DNA of 64,000 nt, from the NCBI GenBank assembly GCA_963786295.1, contig CAWAYV010000032.1, forward strand, positions 1 through 64,000, given 5' to 3'. Both the position numbers and the translations under genes were made by a program. The notes below the pieces were generated by a model that made no database searches, was not told the DNA's origin, and saw nothing but the letters and a program-made list of their open reading frames with translations. Positions 1-9,166 of this stretch are shown here, in pieces. Within the stretch, counting starts at the first letter, position 1. The number at the start of each line of letters is the position of its first letter. This DNA comes from JACCZX01 sp963786295 (lineage in GTDB: Bacteria; Pseudomonadota; Gammaproteobacteria; Burkholderiales; Burkholderiaceae_F).

Positions 1-103
1 GCACCCAATGCACGCCGGCGCGCAATGTCAACAAGGTGCCGAGCGCGGGAGCATCCGCCCATGGGTATTGAAGTTCGTGTTCGTTCGGATTCATTTAGCT
101 TGC

Positions 104-1924
104 TCACGCGCCTGCGGCAAGCAGTGCCAATAGCCCTTCGCCATAGCTTGCCAGCTTCTTTTCGCCGATTCCCGAAATCGTGCGTAGCTCGTCGAGCGAC
201 TTGGGGCGCACCTGGGCGACCGCTCGTAACGTTTCGTCGTGAAACACAACGAAAGCCGGCAGGCCATGTTCCTTTGCTACCGTTGCGCGCCAGGCGCGCA
301 GCGTTTCGAACAATGGATCATGCTCGTGGGTCGCTGCACTGGTCGCTCGCTGCTTGCTCTTGCGCCGGCGCGGTTGCGCAACTTGATGCCTCAGTTCAAT
401 CGTGCGCTCCCCGCGCAGTACTGCTCGACTGGCGTCGGTTAGGCGCAGCACGTTGAAGGTCGCGTGATCGACCTCGACGATATGTTGCGCGACCAGATGC
501 CGCAGCAGCAGACGCCATTCAGCCTCCGTCAATTCCGCGCCGATGCCGAAGGTCGACAGCCGTTCGTGGCCGAACTTTGCGACCTTTTCTGTCTGTTTGC
601 CGCGCAGTACATCGATGATGTGAGTGGCAGCGAAACCAAAGCCGCTGCCGCGTTCGCAGCGGTAAATGCACGATAACAACTTGCGCGCAGCTTCGGTGGC
701 ATCGACTCTCTGCGGCGGCATCAGGCAGTTATCGCAATTGCCGCATGGTTCGCTGGTTTCACCGAAATAAGAAAGCAACCGCACCCTTCTGCAATCTGCC
801 GCTTCCGCCAATCCGAGCATCGCATCGAGCTTCTTGCCGGACAATCGCTTGTACAGCGCGTCGGCTTCGGACATTTCGATCAGGCGCCGCTGTTGCACGA
901 CGTCCACCAAGCCGTACGTCATCCACGCGTCGGCCGGCTCGCCGTCGCGGCCCGCACGACCGGTCTCCTGAAAATAACCTTCGATGCTCTTCGGCATATC
1001 CAGGTGCGCAACGAAGCGCACGTCGGGTTTGTCGATGCCCATGCCGAACGCGATAGTGGCCACGATCACGCGCCCGTCCTGCTGCAAGAACGTGTTCTGG
1101 TTCGCCGAGCGCGCCGTCGCGTCCATGCCGGCGTGGTACGGCAGCGCCGGGATGTCGTTGGCGCATAAAAACGCCGCTACTTCATCGACCGTGTTGCGCG
1201 CCAGGCAGTAGACGATGCCTGCATCCGCCGGATGCTCGTCGCGGATGAAGCGCAGCAGCTGATCGCGCGGATCGTGCTTTTCGATAATCCGATAGCGAAT
1301 GTTGGGGCGGTCGAAGCTCGCCACGAAAACGCGCGGATCGAGCAATAGCCGTTGCGCGATCTCCTGGCGGGTCGGAACGTCGGCAGTCGCCGTCAGCGCA
1401 ATACGCGGCACTGTTGCGTAGCGGTCGCGCAGGATGGCAAGCTGCCCGTATTCGGGCCGAAAGTCATGACCCCATTGAGACACGCAATGCGCCTCGTCGA
1501 TTGCGAACAGCGCGAGCCCCACGCCTTGCTGGACGTCGCTCAACAATCGCTGGCAGCGTTCACCCGTCAGCCGCTCGGGCGCGATGTAGACGAGATCAAG
1601 CTGGCCGGCACGCATGCGCCGCTCGACTGACGCCGCGTCGGCAGATGACAGACTCGAATTCAGGAACGCCGCGCGCACACCCGCTTCCGCCAGCGCCATC
1701 ACCTGATCCTGCATCAGTGCGATCAGTGGCGAGACGACGACGCCGACTCCCGGGCGCAACATCGCGGGAATCTGATACGTCAGCGATTTTCCGCCGCCGG
1801 TCGGCATCAGTACCAGCGCATCCCCACCAGCGCTGACGTGCTCGATCACCTCCGCCTGAAAACCACGAAAGCTGTCGTAGCCAAACGTGTGCTTCAGGAC
1901 AGACTGGGCAGTGTGGGTGACCAT
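104..1924 (-). CDS. recQ: ATP-dependent DNA helicase RecQ
   Basis: A 606-residue superfamily 2 3'-5' DNA helicase of recombination and stalled-fork repair, acting in the cytoplasm. Walker A TGGGKS lies at residues 42-47, the DEAH box with the RecQ-specific aromatic loop (DEAHCVSQWGHDFRP) starts at 143, the arginine-finger motif QETGRAGRDG is present in the second RecA domain, and a four-Cys zinc site (C...CGNCDNC) follows near residues 385-405. A winged helix and a C-terminal HRDC domain (about 525-605) complete the standard E. coli-like architecture and length. The ATG start is preceded by a short intergenic stretch shared with the divergent membrane-protein gene. Identification is secure from motifs. 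Confidence 0.96.
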   Translation of the reverse strand: MVTHTAQSVLKHTFGYDSFRGFQAEVIEHVSAGGDALVLMPTGGGKSLTYQIPAMLRPGVGVVVSPLIALMQDQVMALAEAGVRAAFLNSSLSSADAASVERRMRAGQLDLVYIAPERLTGERCQRLLSDVQQGVGLALFAIDEAHCVSQWGHDFRPEYGQLAILRDRYATVPRIALTATADVPTRQEIAQRLLLDPRVFVASFDRPNIRYRIIEKHDPRDQLLRFIRDEHPADAGIVYCLARNTVDEVAAFLCANDIPALPYHAGMDATARSANQNTFLQQDGRVIVATIAFGMGIDKPDVRFVAHLDMPKSIEGYFQETGRAGRDGEPADAWMTYGLVDVVQQRRLIEMSEADALYKRLSGKKLDAMLGLAEAADCRRVRLLSYFGETSEPCGNCDNCLMPPQRVDATEAARKLLSCIYRCERGSGFGFAATHIIDVLRGKQTEKVAKFGHERLSTFGIGAELTEAEWRLLLRHLVAQHIVEVDHATFNVLRLTDASRAVLRGERTIELRHQVAQPRRRKSKQRATSAATHEHDPLFETLRAWRATVAKEHGLPAFVVFHDETLRAVAQVRPKSLDELRTISGIGEKKLASYGEGLLALLAAGA

Positions 1925-1928
1925 CGGG

Positions 1929-1966
1929 CAAGCGTAGCGCGGGGTGTGGCGAGCGTAGCGCGAGGC
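1929..1966. repeat. short direct repeat in divergent intergenic
   Basis: Two near-identical 17-base copies (GCRAGCGTAGCGCGRGG) lie 21 bases apart at 1929-1945 and 1950-1966, in the 77-base gap between recQ and the divergent small membrane protein gene. They could be a regulator site or a chance duplication; nothing else supports either. Confidence 0.35.
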
Positions 1967-2001
1967 GGTACCATCGCCGCTTTTACAGATCCGGTCGACC
2001 G

Positions 2002-2445
2002 ATGAACACGACTAACGCTAGTGAAGCGATTCCGTCGTCACAGGCCTTTACCCTGGTCGGCGTCACCTACGGTTTGTATGGCCTCGGCCTACTTCTGCTT
2101 TGGCCGACGCTGATCGGCGTAGTCATCGCCTACGTGAAGCGTCAGGATGTGCCCGAGTTGTTGTCTTCACATTACCGCTGGCTGATCCGCACTTTCTGGT
2201 GGTGGGTCGTTGCGTGGACGTTGATTATCGGCGCAATGCTGGCTGTGGTGATTCCGCACGCGCTAGAAGTCGAGAGCGCCGTCGAAACCAGGCAGTATTT
2301 CAACATTCCGTGGGAACTGATAGGCGCAGCCGTTCTGGGTGGCTTGGGCCTAACGATCGTCTGGTTATGGGTCGTCTATCGATTGATCCGCGGCGCAGTT
2401 CGTCTTTCTGACGGGCTCGCTGCGCCCGGCCGCGCCGCGTCCTGA
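2002..2445 (+). CDS. DUF4870/Tic20-like small membrane protein
   Basis: A 147-residue inner-membrane protein with three or four hydrophobic segments (about residues 20-45, 63-85, 105-130) separated by a basic loop (AYVKRQDVPELLSSHYRWLIRTFWW). The pattern, with SHYRWLIRTFWW after the first helix, matches DUF4870-type small membrane proteins of proteobacteria, whose role is unknown. It is followed six bases later by the isovaleryl-CoA dehydrogenase gene, so the two are likely cotranscribed. Family assignment comes from the recognisable pattern only. Confidence 0.7.
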   Translation: MNTTNASEAIPSSQAFTLVGVTYGLYGLGLLLLWPTLIGVVIAYVKRQDVPELLSSHYRWLIRTFWWWVVAWTLIIGAMLAVVIPHALEVESAVETRQYFNIPWELIGAAVLGGLGLTIVWLWVVYRLIRGAVRLSDGLAAPGRAAS

Positions 2446-2451
2446 GTTTCA

Positions 2452-3630
2452 ATGCAACTGCCCGGCCTCGACTTTCATTTAGGCGAAGACGTCGACGCAT
2501 TGCGCGAAGCTGTGCATGACTTCGCGCAAACAGAAATCGCGCCGCGCGCCACCGAGATCGATCGGACCGACCAGTTTCCGATGGACTTGTGGCGCAAGAT
2601 GGGCGAGCTCGGTGTGCTCGGCATTACCGTCGAGGAAGAATACGGTGGTGCTCAGCTCGGGTACCTCGCGCATATTGTCGCGATGGAGGAGATCTCGCGT
2701 GCCAGCGCGTCGGTCGGACTGTCATATGGCGCGCATTCGAACTTGTGCGTCAACCAGATTCGGCGCAACGGCAGCGCGGCGCAGCGAAAAAAGTACCTGC
2801 CGAAACTCGTCAGCGGTGAACACGTCGGTGCGCTGGCGATGAGCGAGCCCAACGCGGGCTCCGACGTCGTCAGCATGCGCCTGCGCGCCGACGCGAAGGA
2901 CGATCACTTCGTTCTTAACGGCACCAAGATGTGGATTACCAACGGCCCCGATTGCGACGTACTCGTGGTCTACGGCAAGACCGATCCGCAGATGGGCGCA
3001 CGCGGCATGACCACCTTTATCGTCGAAAAAGGCATGAAGGGCTTTTCGGTCGCGCAGAAGCTCGACAAACTCGGCATGCGCGGCTCGCACACCGGCGAGC
3101 TGGTGTTCGACAACGTCGAAGTGCCGATTGAAAACGTGCTCGGCGAAGAAGGCGGCGGTGCCCGCGTGCTGATGTCCGGCCTCGACTTCGAACGTGCGGT
3201 GCTCTCCGGCGGACCACTCGGCATCATGGCCGCCTGCATGGATGCTGTTCTGCCTTACGTGCACGAACGCAAACAATTCGGTCAATCGATCGGCGAGTTC
3301 CAATTGATGCAGGGCAAGCTCGCCGACATGTACACGACGATGATGGCGTGTCGCGCGTATGTGTACGAGGTCGGCCGCGCGTGCGATCGCGCAACTCCGG
3401 AGTCGATGCGCAGCCTGCGCAAAGATGCCGCCGGCGCGATTCTGTATTCGGCGGAAAAAGCGACCTGGATGGCCGGCGAAGCGATCCAGGCACTGGGCGG
3501 CAACGGTTATGTAAACGACTATCCAACCGGCCGCCTATGGCGCGACGCGAAGTTATATGAGATCGGCGCGGGCACGAGTGAGATCCGACGGATGTTGATC
3601 GGCCGCGAGTTGTTCGCTGAGACGATGTAA
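2452..3630 (+). CDS. Isovaleryl-CoA dehydrogenase-type acyl-CoA dehydrogenase
   Basis: A 392-residue FAD-dependent acyl-CoA dehydrogenase, the usual length for the family. It oxidises an acyl-CoA to the 2-enoyl-CoA and passes electrons to ETF. The substrate-loop signature AMSEPNAGSDVVSM (129-142) and C-terminal ALGGNGY...EIGAGTSEI are clear. The catalytic base position at the C-terminus is Gly (IGAGTSE) while Glu247 sits in GLDFERAVLSGGPLG, the arrangement known for isovaleryl-CoA dehydrogenase, which points to leucine degradation. The other leucine-pathway genes (methylcrotonyl-CoA carboxylase, HMG-CoA lyase) are not here, so the physiological substrate is inferred. Confidence 0.9.
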   Translation: MQLPGLDFHLGEDVDALREAVHDFAQTEIAPRATEIDRTDQFPMDLWRKMGELGVLGITVEEEYGGAQLGYLAHIVAMEEISRASASVGLSYGAHSNLCVNQIRRNGSAAQRKKYLPKLVSGEHVGALAMSEPNAGSDVVSMRLRADAKDDHFVLNGTKMWITNGPDCDVLVVYGKTDPQMGARGMTTFIVEKGMKGFSVAQKLDKLGMRGSHTGELVFDNVEVPIENVLGEEGGGARVLMSGLDFERAVLSGGPLGIMAACMDAVLPYVHERKQFGQSIGEFQLMQGKLADMYTTMMACRAYVYEVGRACDRATPESMRSLRKDAAGAILYSAEKATWMAGEAIQALGGNGYVNDYPTGRLWRDAKLYEIGAGTSEIRRMLIGRELFAETM

Positions 3631-3722
3631 TCGCATCGTTTGTGATTGAGCCTGTTCACCATCGACGGCAAGCCGTATCCGCACGGCGGCACCACGACCT
3701 GCCTGTTGTCGAGCCGTAAGCA

Positions 3723-4721
3723 ATGCACGATGAGCTGTCACTAGACAACACGGTGGATCGAGCGCGGTGTGCCGATTTTTGGGCTGCCTACTGCCGCGCG
3801 TCCAAGCTGTCGGAGAGCACGCCTTATCAAGCCTGGTATTTCGGTGACAGCCCACAACTCGCGCACGAGTTGGTCGAACTCGTGTTGCACGGACCAAAGC
3901 GCGCAACAGCCGGACTAGGCTGGACAACTGATGCGCTTCCGCACACCGCGGCGGTGCCGGATGGTTACAGCGTCGTGACCGAGTTCGACGGAGCGCCGCG
4001 CGCGGTCATACGCACCAGTGGACTCGAGCGTCGTAAGTTTCGCGAAGTCGATGCGTCATTTGCCTGGGACGAAGGCGAAGGAGACCGCACGCTGGAGGAT
4101 TGGAAGCGTGGCCATTGGCAATATTTCAGCCGCGAGTGCGAGTCGCTCGGACGCGCGATGAGCGAGGACGCCGAGGTGTGCCTAGAACGGTTTGAATTGC
4201 TCTATCCGTTCGAGCATGCAATGAATCCGATCGGCTGCGGGCCGCGCATCGTGCCGGCTCACATACCCGGCGGGCTCGCGGCGAGTTGCGCGCTGCAGAC
4301 TCGCTACTACGCCCGATATCATGGCTTCGGCGCGATATTCGAAGCTGGACGGCTTAGCGATGTCGGCGCGTTTCTCGATCGGTACAACACCGCGCATGAC
4401 GGCATCTGGCTTGTAGTCGATGGCGGGCGTGTGCATGGATCGATCGTCATCGACGGCGGCGCTCCACCCAGCGGCAGCGCGCAGCTGCGTTGGTTTATCG
4501 TCGATGAAGAATTGCACGGGCACGGTTTGGGGCACGCATTGATGTCGGCCGCAATGAACTTTTGCCGGGCACGCTATCGGCACGTTTATTTGCACACGTT
4601 CGCGGGCCTCGATGCCGCGCGCCATTTGTATCAACAGCATGGCTTTACATTAATAGACGAACACACCACCACGGCGTGGGGTCCGCCTGTGCTTGAACAA
4701 CGATTTGAATGGAGTCAGTAA
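3723..4721 (+). CDS. ASCH domain-GNAT acetyltransferase fusion protein
   Basis: A 332-residue two-domain protein. Residues about 15-155 look like an ASCH domain: FWAAYCRASKLS, the signature GPKRATAGLGW, and a C-terminal ERFELLYP strand. ASCH domains bind RNA or modified nucleosides. Residues about 180-330 are a GNAT acetyltransferase, with the acetyl-CoA loop region VDEELHGHGLGHALMSAAM and a C-terminal HTFAGLDAARHLYQQHGF typical of MarR-linked or orphan GNATs. The stop (TAA) abuts the ATG of the next gene, a LysE exporter. The start has no strong ribosome site. Function of the fusion is not known to me; domain calls are from sequence pattern. Confidence 0.72.
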   Translation: MHDELSLDNTVDRARCADFWAAYCRASKLSESTPYQAWYFGDSPQLAHELVELVLHGPKRATAGLGWTTDALPHTAAVPDGYSVVTEFDGAPRAVIRTSGLERRKFREVDASFAWDEGEGDRTLEDWKRGHWQYFSRECESLGRAMSEDAEVCLERFELLYPFEHAMNPIGCGPRIVPAHIPGGLAASCALQTRYYARYHGFGAIFEAGRLSDVGAFLDRYNTAHDGIWLVVDGGRVHGSIVIDGGAPPSGSAQLRWFIVDEELHGHGLGHALMSAAMNFCRARYRHVYLHTFAGLDAARHLYQQHGFTLIDEHTTTAWGPPVLEQRFEWSQ

Positions 4722-5366
4722 ATGCTGGGCTTGACGACCGATCGTCTCGCGCTTTTCACATTGGCATCGCTGGTGCTGGCCGCAACACCCGGCCCCGTAT
4801 GGCTGTACCTGATTTCTCGCACGTTGGCCCAAGGACGGCGCGCGGGATATTTTTCGATGTTCGGCGTGGCGGCGGGGCTGTCGCTGCACGCGACATTTGC
4901 CGCATTCGGACTGACGATCGTGCTACTCGCGGTGCCGTTCGCGTTCGATGCGATCAAGCTGGCCGGTGCTGCCTACCTGCTGTGGCTCGCGTACACGACC
5001 GTGCGCGGCGCGGGCTTCACGTTTACGCCGCAGCCGCTGGAACCCGTGCGCGATCGCGTGCTGATACGGCAGGCCTTCGTCGCCGCCGTCGTCAATCCGA
5101 AGGTAGCCGTTTTCTATCTGTCGTTGTTCCCGCAGTTCGTCGATCCGACGTCGGGACCGGTGCTGGGTCAAAGTCTGCTACTCGGTGCGATCCAGATCAC
5201 CACCGCCGCGGCGATGGACGTGTCCCTAGTCACGGTGGCCGGTTTGCTGGCGGCATGGTTCGCGAGAAGGCCACAGTGGCTGCAGTTGCAGCGCTGGTTT
5301 CTCGGCAGCGCGTTCGGCGTGCTCGCGGTGTGGCTGGCGTTGACGCCGCGGCACAGCTCGAATTGA
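4722..5366 (+). CDS. LysE/RhtB family amino-acid exporter
   Basis: A 214-residue polytopic inner-membrane protein with about six hydrophobic segments. The N-terminal signature AATPGPVWLYLISRTLAQGRRAG and the central AAVVNPKVAVFYLSLFPQF are the two hallmark motifs of the LysE/RhtB translocator family, which exports amino acids such as lysine, homoserine or threonine. The ATG directly follows the stop codon of the ASCH-GNAT gene (TAAATG), implying translational coupling. Substrate cannot be told from sequence. A second, distinct family member lies at 8522. Confidence 0.9.
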   Translation: MLGLTTDRLALFTLASLVLAATPGPVWLYLISRTLAQGRRAGYFSMFGVAAGLSLHATFAAFGLTIVLLAVPFAFDAIKLAGAAYLLWLAYTTVRGAGFTFTPQPLEPVRDRVLIRQAFVAAVVNPKVAVFYLSLFPQFVDPTSGPVLGQSLLLGAIQITTAAAMDVSLVTVAGLLAAWFARRPQWLQLQRWFLGSAFGVLAVWLALTPRHSSN

Positions 5367-5384
5367 ACCGCATCGCGGTTCTTT
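5365..5384 (+). terminator. Rho-independent terminator after lysE-like gene
   Basis: A perfect 7-bp stem (GAACCGC / GCGGTTC) with a three-base ATC loop at 5365-5381, followed by TTT. It overlaps the stop codon of the exporter gene and would end the ASCH-GNAT/LysE transcript before aceK. Confidence 0.65.
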
Positions 5385-5478
5385 CGCTTACCTGCTGAAA
5401 GCTGCTCCTCGTTCGCTTGTCGTCACTGCGCTTTCTCTAGTCCCACCGGTGATTCCGGTGCGCGACAATGCAATCAGC

Positions 5479-7311
5479 ATGGACTCTCCGGATGTCGCCG
5501 CCGTTGCCTTCGACCGTTCGATGCCGTCGCCAGCGGCGATCGCGCGCGCGATTCTCGACGGGTTCGACAACCACTACCGGCGCTTTCGTTACGTTGCGCA
5601 GCAGGCGAAAGCATTATTCGAGAATGGTAACTGGCACACGATGCGCGAGCGAGCTCGTGAGCGCATCGATTTCTACGATCGTCGCGTACTCGACGCGACG
5701 GCGACCATCGAGCGCAATTTCGACCTCGACTCGCTGACCGACGTGGAGCGCGATGCATTATGGCAAGCCGTCAAGCAGAGCTTTGTAGCGTTGCTGGCTG
5801 ACCATCGACAGCCCGAGTGCGCCGAAACGTTTTTCAACTCGGTGTGCACAAAGCTCCTGCACCGCGATTACTTTCACAACCGTTTTATTTTCGTACGGCC
5901 GGGCGTGGCAACCGAGCATATGGATTCCGACCCACCGTCGTACCGCAGCTACTACCCGGCAACCGACGGCCTGAAGAAAGTCCTGCGAAAAATCATCATC
6001 GACTTCGGATTGGCTTGTCCTTGGGAAGACGTCGAGCGCGATATCCGGCGCGTCGTGCATGCAGTGATCGACGCCCACCGCGCAGGAGCGGCGTTCAAGC
6101 GGCCGTGGCATATCGAGCCTGACTTTCAGCTGCAAATTCTTTCGAACCTGTTTTTCCGCAACAAGGCGGCGTATATCGTCGGCCGCGTGGTCAATGGCAC
6201 TCGCATCACGCCAGTGGCGGTTCCGATCCTGCGCAACTCGAGCGGAGCGCTGTACATCGACACCGCGCTTTTCACCGCCGATTTGATGACCGTGTTGTTC
6301 TCTTTCACGCACGCTTACTTCCTGGTCGACATGGAGGCGCCGGCGGCCTATGTCGATTTCTTGCGCTCGATCCTGCCCGGCAAACCGAGCTCGGAGCTCT
6401 ACACCAGCGTCGGGCTCGCGAAGCAGGGCAAGACGCTCTTCTACCGCGACTTCCTGCACCATCTGAAGCACTCGTACGACGAGTTCGTCACTGCGCCCGG
6501 CATCAAGGGGCTGGTGATGACGGTGTTTACGCTGCCGTCGTACCCGTACGTGTTCAAGCTGATCAAGGATGTGATTCCGCATCCGAAAGACACCGATCGG
6601 CCGCGGGTGATGGCCAAGTATCAGCTGGTCAAACTGCATGATCGCGTCGGCCGGATGGCGGATACCTGGGAGTATTCGCAAGTGACGCTACCGCGCTCGC
6701 GTTTCTCGGCACCGCTGCTGCGCGACTTGCTGGCGGATTGTGCGAGCATTGTCGAAGTCGACGACAAGACCGTCCTGATCAAGCACGTGTACATCGAGCG
6801 GCGCTTGACTCCGCTTAATATCTACCTGACCCATGCCACCGACGAAGAACTCGACCACGCGGTATTCGAGTACGGTAACGCGATCAAGGAGCTGGCTGCA
6901 GCCAACATTTTCCCGGGCGATATGCTGTACAAAAATTTCGGGGTCACGCGCTTGAACCGCGTCGTGTTCTACGACTACGACGAGATCGAGTACATGACCA
7001 CCTGCGAATTCCGTCACGTGCCGCAAGCGCGGCACGACGAAGACGAGATGTCGAACGAGGTTTGGTACTCAGTCGGCGCGCACGACATGTTTCCCGAAAA
7101 ATGGGGCGTGTTTCTGCTCGGAGACGATCGCATCCGCGCGGCATTCGTCAGACACCATGCGGACTTGTTGACACCGGACTTCTGGAACGCGCGCAAGCAG
7201 CGAATCCAGGCCGGGCAGTTGGAGAGCGTCTTTCCTTACCCGCGGAATCTGCGATTCAATGCGCGCTTCGCGGAGCGGCATACGTCAAAATCCGGTTTCT
7301 CAATCGCCTAG
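5479..7311 (+). CDS. aceK: Isocitrate dehydrogenase kinase/phosphatase AceK
   Basis: A bifunctional enzyme that phosphorylates and inactivates, or reactivates, isocitrate dehydrogenase, so directing carbon at the TCA/glyoxylate branch point. From ATG 5479 it has 610 residues, compared with 578 in E. coli; a GTG at 5449 would add ten residues. The N-terminal helical region (ARAILDGFDNHYRRFRYVAQQAKALFENGNWHTMRERARERIDFYDRRV) and the kinase core with KHVYIERRLTPLN, NIFPGDMLYKNFGVTR and VVFYDYDEIEYMT are strongly conserved. It stands alone, not beside aceA/aceB or icd, which is common in betaproteobacteria. A terminator precedes it, so it probably has its own promoter in 5385-5478. Confidence 0.94.
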   Translation: MDSPDVAAVAFDRSMPSPAAIARAILDGFDNHYRRFRYVAQQAKALFENGNWHTMRERARERIDFYDRRVLDATATIERNFDLDSLTDVERDALWQAVKQSFVALLADHRQPECAETFFNSVCTKLLHRDYFHNRFIFVRPGVATEHMDSDPPSYRSYYPATDGLKKVLRKIIIDFGLACPWEDVERDIRRVVHAVIDAHRAGAAFKRPWHIEPDFQLQILSNLFFRNKAAYIVGRVVNGTRITPVAVPILRNSSGALYIDTALFTADLMTVLFSFTHAYFLVDMEAPAAYVDFLRSILPGKPSSELYTSVGLAKQGKTLFYRDFLHHLKHSYDEFVTAPGIKGLVMTVFTLPSYPYVFKLIKDVIPHPKDTDRPRVMAKYQLVKLHDRVGRMADTWEYSQVTLPRSRFSAPLLRDLLADCASIVEVDDKTVLIKHVYIERRLTPLNIYLTHATDEELDHAVFEYGNAIKELAAANIFPGDMLYKNFGVTRLNRVVFYDYDEIEYMTTCEFRHVPQARHDEDEMSNEVWYSVGAHDMFPEKWGVFLLGDDRIRAAFVRHHADLLTPDFWNARKQRIQAGQLESVFPYPRNLRFNARFAERHTSKSGFSIA

Positions 7312-7326
7312 CTCGATAAACGCACC

Positions 7327-8506
7327 ATGAACGATCCGATCGTTATCGTCTCCGCCGCCCGCACGCCGATCGGCGGCCTGCTCGGGGACTTCGCTTCACT
7401 GCAGGCGCACCAGCTCGGTTCCGCCGCGATCAAGGCGGCGGTCGATCGTGCCGGTATCGCGCATGACGCGGTCGATGAGGCGCTAATGGGGTGCTGCTTG
7501 ATGGCTGGCCAGGGGCAAGCGCCGGCACGTCAAGCGGTGCTCGGCGCCGGGCTGCCGCAGTCGGTAGGCGCGGTGACGTTGTCGAAGATGTGCGGCTCCG
7601 GCATGCGCGCGATGATGTTTGCGCACGACATGCTGACGGCCGGGAGCGCCGACGTGATCGTCGCCGGCGGCATGGAAAGCATGACCAACGCACCACACCT
7701 GATGGTCAACGCGCGCAAGGGCTATCGCTACGGGGCAGTGACGACGTTTGACCACATGGCGCTCGACGGCCTGGAAGACGCGTATCAACGCGGCAAGGCG
7801 ATGGGTGTATTTGCCGAAGATTGCGTCGCGAAATACTGCTTTACGCGCGAACAGCAGGACGAATTTGCGATCGCCTCGACCGAGCGTGCGATCAAAGCGA
7901 ATAACGACGGCAGCTTCGACTGGGAAATCGCGCCGGTCACGGTCCTTGGCAAGGGCGGCAATATCGAAGTGAGCAAGGATGAGCAGCCCTTCAAAGCGAA
8001 GCTCGACAAAATCCGCGGCTTGAAGCCGGCGTTCAAGAAAGACGGCACGATCACTGCCGCAAATGCCTCGTCGATCTCTGACGGCGCGGCGGCGCTGGTG
8101 ATGATGCGGCAATCGAGCGCAAAAGATGGCCGCGCGACCGATTGCGCGCGTGCTCGGGCACACGGTCCATGCCAGCGCGCCCGAATGGTTTTCCACTGCA
8201 CCGATCGGCGCGATCAACAAGCTGCTGAAAAAAGTCGGCTGGAAAGCGAGCGACGTCGATCTATGGGAAATCAACGAAGCGTTTGCCGCGGTAACGATGG
8301 CCGCGATGAGCGAGCTGAAACTGCCGCACGACAAAGTCAACGTACACGGCGGCGCGTGTGCACTCGGCCACCCGATCGGTGCTTCGGGTGCGCGCATCGT
8401 CGCCACCCTGCTCGGCGCGCTGAGAAAGACCGGCGGCAAGCGTGGCGTCGCGGCACTGTGCATCGGCGGCGGCGAGGCCACCGCAATGGCTATCGAACTT
8501 TTGTAG
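7327..8506 (+). CDS. Acetyl-CoA C-acyltransferase (thiolase), frameshifted
   Basis: Thiolase that condenses or cleaves acetoacetyl-CoA or 3-ketoacyl-CoA. The reading frame from ATG 7327 carries the N-terminal domain and acyl-accepting Cys89 (LSKMCGSGMRA) but leaves frame near 8121-8124. The next frame continues without loss as AARPIARVLGH, NEAFAAV, GGACALGHPIGASGAR and CIGGGEA, which supply the catalytic His and second Cys. Removing one A from the AAAA run at 8121-8124 gives a 392-residue protein of exactly normal thiolase length. The homopolymer position suggests a sequencing error; a real null mutation is the alternative. It sits 15 bases after aceK and just before a LysE exporter. Confidence 0.9.
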
Positions 8507-8521
8507 AGCCCCAGTTCGCAC

Positions 8522-9166
8522 ATGTTCGGTACACATGATCTGCCCTTGTTCGTTGCGACCGGACTGGTGTTGAATGCCACACCCGGCGTCGACATGCTGT
8601 TTACGCTCTCGCGCACGTTGCAGCACGGATGGCGAGCCGGTATCGCCGCGTCGCTCGGAATCATCAGCGGATGCGTCGTGCACACGATGGCCGCTGCGGC
8701 AGGACTGGCTGCGTTGCTGGCAGCGTCCGCCCTGGCGTTTACCGCGATAAAGTGGCTTGGCGCTGCGTATTTGTTGTGGCTGGCTTGGGACATGCTACGC
8801 GCCGCCGCCTCCCGAGGCGCTGATGAAGCCATCGCGAGCGCGCATCCGATGCTCCGCGCCGAACCACTCGGTCAGATCTATTGGCAGGGTTTTCTGACAA
8901 ATGTGCTGAATCCGAAGGTCGCGCTGTTTTTCCTTGCGTTGCTGCCTCAGTTCATCGCGACCAATGCGCCGAATAAGCCGCTCGCATTCCTGTTTCTCGC
9001 CGCGGTATTCATCGTCAACGGCACGCTGTTTCTATTTGCGCTGGTCGCGCTTGCACATAGGGTGCGACGCTTCGGAGCGAACCGCACCGCGCGGCGCGTG
9101 CTGAACGCGATCGGCGGCGCACTGTTCGCGGCGCTGGCCGTGCGATTGGTGCAGGCTGAGCGCTAA
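8522..9166 (+). CDS. LysE/RhtB family amino-acid exporter
   Basis: A 214-residue polytopic membrane protein with the family motifs NATPGVDMLFTLSRTLQHGWRAG near the N-terminus and LTNVLNPKVALFFLALLPQF in the middle, and about six transmembrane segments. It is a distant paralogue of the exporter at 4722 (conserved only in the family motifs), so it is not a recent duplication. The stop overlaps the next start by one base (TAATG at 9164-9168), coupling it to the SDR gene. Substrate unknown; amino acid or derivative efflux is the family norm. Confidence 0.9.
   Translation: MFGTHDLPLFVATGLVLNATPGVDMLFTLSRTLQHGWRAGIAASLGIISGCVVHTMAAAAGLAALLAASALAFTAIKWLGAAYLLWLAWDMLRAAASRGADEAIASAHPMLRAEPLGQIYWQGFLTNVLNPKVALFFLALLPQFIATNAPNKPLAFLFLAAVFIVNGTLFLFALVALAHRVRRFGANRTARRVLNAIGGALFAALAVRLVQAER

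Noticed and set aside
3631..3722. Peptide-like stretch LFTIDGKPYPHGGTTTCLLS between the dehydrogenase and ASCH-GNAT genes
   Set aside because: Too short, no start codon or ribosome site, and no family recognised.
8110..8130. Programmed ribosomal frameshift in the thiolase
   Set aside because: No slippery heptamer or downstream structure, thiolases are not known to use one, and the same kind of break occurs in a dozen unrelated genes here.
7483..8832. A 449-residue minus-strand open frame across the thiolase and LysE genes
   Set aside because: No domain pattern; the plus strand encodes conserved proteins in the same place.
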